Assembly: GCF_001649575.2 (NCBI RefSeq)
Contig: NC_051436.1
Location: 6,457,873-6,521,872 of the forward strand
Length of the DNA: 64,000 nt
From: Kryptolebias marmoratus
Taxonomy: Eukaryota; Chordata; Actinopteri; Cyprinodontiformes; Rivulidae
Direction: 5' to 3'
Each line of letters starts with the position of its first letter. Position 1 is the first letter of the stretch. The notes under the pieces are model-generated. The model saw only the letters and a list, made by a program, of their open reading frames with translations. It had not been told where the DNA came from and did no database searches. A program made the position numbers and the translations under genes. This document shows, piece by piece, positions 60,913-64,000 of the stretch.

Positions 60913-61823
60913 CAGTGGCGGCTGGTGGAGTTTTCTCTATAGGTCCAAAATAGATATATACCAAAACGTATACTAAGGTATCACAGCAGTGTATTTACAT
61001 GAATTAAAACAACAAAAGCAACATTATAATGGACATATAAATGCACAAGTGTTTCCAGAACACACCAATACTTACAAAGACGGAGGTCTCCGGGCACATT
61101 TAGCGTTTATAAGACCTGTTTTCTTTCGTATTTTTCAAAGCTTAACGGAGAAAATACGTCAAAGCTTGTTTTATGATGAGAACACTCACTACGTCACGTA
61201 TTCTGCACGTACAATATAATGAAGATCGGATGTCTCACTCCGATTAGAATTCAAAACCCAAACACTTTAAGTTTTTTTGCATGAATTTTCTTAAACTAAT
61301 TATTAACTATGAACTTATTTATTACCTTGTGTATTTAACTTAGTCACGTCATAAACTTATTACTGTGTTTGAATAAAAGGCAGCTCACCCACGGCTCGAC
61401 TTTTCAATCAGGCGAACTTTCTGACAGACGGATGTGACGTCAGCCTCCATGGCGGGAGTCCCACGCTCCGGCGGCGGGAGGGTGGTGAAATGTAAACACA
61501 GCTGCATTCAGCAGCTCTGGGCGAAGGAGAGGTGCGCCCTGAACGGTTCTATCTGTTGAATTGAAGAGGAGCTACTGCACATGTGTAACTTTTAACGAGA
61601 GGCGGGGCGTAAATACGTCACCAATCAAACAACGTCAAAGAACGAAACAACTTTATTTATCATTAACAATAAAATATTTATCTTACACAACTAAAAATAT
61701 ATATACACATATTTCGAAATATTTTTATTTTATCATTTAATTTTTATTTAAAATTTTTTATGTCTTATTCAAGGTAATGTGAGTGGTGGTGGGGCGGCCC
61801 CCTCTATTGGCCAGCCGCCACTG
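60913..61823. mobile_element. 911-bp non-autonomous DNA transposon with 13-bp inverted ends
   Basis: CAGTGGCGGCTGG (60913-60925) and CCAGCCGCCACTG (61811-61823) are perfect inverted repeats. The CAGTGG start resembles hAT-type ends, though no 8-bp target duplication is evident. The interior has no transposase. It carries a CRE-like TGACGTCA near 61435 and long AT-rich right half. Confidence 0.78.
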
Positions 61824-62699
61824 ATCTGGAACTATTTGAAACCTTTTTACATTTTAGTTCAACTTAAACTTCACTTTTAGTTCTTTTTTATTAAATTAAA
61901 GCGACAAAAGCATTTGTTTAGATTTAGGAAGACATCAGTTTTAGGTTGATTTTGAGGTTTGGGCTCAGTAACGAGCAAGGAGCCTCGCTTTTATTTATTT
62001 CGGCGTCTTTTCCCACCTACAACCGGAACGTTAAATCCCAGGACGCCGTTCCCCCAACAATGCGTCTGTGTTAACGTTCGTGTTTGTGTCGTCAGGCGCT
62101 CCTCTAAATGAGCTGCGGTCGTTTTGACATCTTTAACAGCTTTAATTTCAATCAAGCTGCTGCCGAGCTTCTTGTTTGTCTGGAATCTGATAAAGAGGGA
62201 AAAAAAAGACACATATGGGACGACTCTTCTTCTTCTTCCTCCCGTTTCATCCTTCGATCTGTTCCCAGATCCGTGCGCCATATGGAAAAGCGTGAATGAG
62301 GAGATCCAAGAACTCGACGCATGTTGAGTCGTTCTCTAAATGTAGCTAATTTTTTTTTTTTTTTAAGCGTCCATCTCTTGGTTTGCTTTTCCCCTGGGCT
62401 CATGAAAGTGAAGGTTATCCTCCTCCTAATGACTCTCGCTCTCTCTCCCTCTTTTTTTTTTTTTTTTTCAGGGGTTTTTGTTACATTTAGAGCAAATCTT
62501 AATTGTTGAGCCTCTTGCCAAGTTTGAACACACGGCGCCATATGTTGCCCGCTGCCTCGCTACCTTTGTGCTAAACCGAGGATTTCAAATTTGCCACTTT
62601 GTTGCGCGTCGTCACGAGACGACGTGTTTCGGGTGGAGCGACAGCCGCTATTATGATCAAAAAATGGCATTAAAGCCAATAAATAAAAAGGCTTAGAGT
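61824..62699. other. Intergenic, no gene
   Basis: AT-rich to about 62000, then a mixed block with several poly-T runs. Frames at 62100-62540 on both strands show no domain. Confidence 0.35.
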
Positions 62700-63370
62700 T
62701 CCTCGAAGGGACGCATATCGAACGAAGTGGCAGCTATTTTGTGCTCGACTTCCAGCGATACGTCACAAACTCTGTTAGCGCTCAGAGCTGGAAGTGAGGA
62801 TGACTCTCAGCTACTACCATGCCGAATTTTAGTTCAGTAGATGTAAAACTGACGGAGGTGTAGCCATTTTTGTGACAACAGGCTTAAATCGGACCGACTC
62901 CATAAGTTAATCTGTTGTAGATAAACGTCCAAGGTTTAGTTTCTCAAGAGTTTCAATACAAACTTGTCCAGTAGTTCAGAAGATATTTTGCTAACAGACA
63001 AATGAGGTTGACACCAACACTTTATGCTAAAGATTTAAACAAAAATATTGTGGAAACCTTGAAGCACGTGTTGGGGGATGACTGTCAGCTACTACCACAC
63101 CAAACCTCATCCCAGTCTTGGATTAAAGCCATTTTTGTGTTTCTTAGAGTCAGTTGGCTGTGGCGGCCATCTTTAATTTTAATGTTAATCAGCTGTAGAG
63201 GTCCTTCCAGTTGTTTGTGAGATATTTTGCTAACAGACGGGTATAGTTCGCTCTAATAGTTATTGGCAAAGTTTCTCTCTCAGCTACTAACACATAATCT
63301 GTAAAACTGGCTGAGTTGTTTGCTGAGCTGGATTAGCTGTGGCGGCCATCTTGAATTGAGTTGACCCCAA
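62700..63370 (+). repeat. Family A tandem array (3 units)
   Basis: CAGCTACTA(C/A)C starts at 62808, 63086 and 63281, periods of 278 and 195 bp; the last unit is shortened. All share GGCTGTGGCGGCCATCTT-type and TATTTTGCTAACAGAC words. Confidence 0.88.
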
Positions 63371-64000
63371 TGTTTTACTACAAACGTTGGTTCTTCTTTG
63401 GCCGCAGGGCGATAAAAATGCTTCATCCTGTGTTTTTATTTAAACTGTTTGACCTGCAAGTTTTTTTTCCGCCCCCCTATGCAGGAAAGCCAAGAACATC
63501 CAGAGCGTGTCGGGGGGTGGGGGTGGGTTTGGGGGGTACCTCAAACATGCGGTCCAAACGCTCCCGAGCCCGTCCCAGTTTGGGGGTTCGGAGGAGAGCT
63601 GCGGTCAGGACGGCGTCTGGAAATCATTATCGGAGCAGAGAGCACAGAAAATGTTAAGCAGGTGAGGGAGTCAAAACACGGACGGACGTGGAGTTCATTC
63701 AGTCATTTAAAGAGGAAGAAACACGGGAAAAATCTGGATCTTTACTCTCCAGCCTACAAACTTAATTTCCTAAACAAGTTGGGATGTTTGGTTTTTTTTT
63801 AAATTTTGTTTCAGTTGTTATTGAACAGACACAAACACATACAAATCACATTTTGATTCCCGGAACAGACAAACAAACATTTGGAGAAGAAAATGGCTGC
63901 CTCTGCGTTCCCTCGCCTTCTCTTTACGTAATCCTCCCACGTCGGACAGGAAACAAGTCTGACGTTTATCAGCTGCTGTTCGCCTCATCCAACGGACATT
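63371..64000. other. Right edge, no gene recognised
   Basis: GC-rich patch 63460-63660 with GGGGGTGGGGGTGGG-like runs. A plus frame at 63361-63657 has no recognised domain. The sequence continues beyond the window. Confidence 0.35.

Noticed and set aside
31786..64000. Search for SLC39A8 or another downstream neighbour
   Set aside because: In mammals SLC39A8 follows BANK1, but no transmembrane or HEXPHE-type zinc-transporter exon was seen on either strand.
1..64000. tRNA, rRNA, CRISPR or bacterial operon signals
   Set aside because: None found. Only degenerate tRNA-like boxes inside a SINE were seen.

Overview
The window is vertebrate nuclear DNA, almost certainly from a teleost fish. It has one spliced gene with GT-AG introns, long intergenic stretches, fish-type Tc1/mariner, LINE and SINE relics, many tandem repeats, and seven scaffold gaps (runs of N) that mostly fall in low-complexity sequence. 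There is no bacterial, phage or CRISPR content. The repeats suggest a repeat-rich teleost, but I cannot name the order from sequence alone.

The one gene I can support is BANK1 (B-cell scaffold protein with ankyrin repeats) on the + strand. I traced 15 coding exons from an ATG at 6077 to a TGA at 31521-31523. All 14 junctions keep frame, the coding length is 1908 nt, and the product is 635 aa. Domain order is TIR-like (about 4-136), DBB (about 172-315), ankyrin pair (about 322-382), a polyQ/polyE/polyD tract, a proline-rich NRPPAPTPRP segment, a helical segment, and a short tyrosine-containing tail. Family knowledge (BANK1, PIK3AP1/BCAP) suggests a cytoplasmic adaptor linking antigen-receptor tyrosine kinases to calcium and PI3K signalling.

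Layout: 564-1070 is a CpG-rich promoter-like island whose element order suggests a minus-strand gene leaving the left edge. PPP3CA is a candidate by mammalian synteny only. 1.2-5.8 kb is repeats. 6.1-31.8 kb is BANK1, whose introns hold a 172-bp satellite, two dead Tc1-like elements and several dispersed tandem families. From 31.8 kb to the end I find no convincing gene. That half is repeat arrays (24-bp minisatellite at 33.5 kb, about 205-bp repeat at 42.6 kb, about 360-bp dimeric repeat at 60 kb), a LINE 3' end, a 911-bp terminal-inverted-repeat element, and GC-balanced non-repetitive islands that may be conserved regulatory sequence.

The most striking feature is a set of recurring families. 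Family A (about 280-305 bp, about 18 loci, both orientations, often tandem), family B (about 140-bp unit with a unique head), family C (GCTAAAAG-type) and family D together fill much of the non-coding space. Conservation claims here are inference because no alignment could be run.
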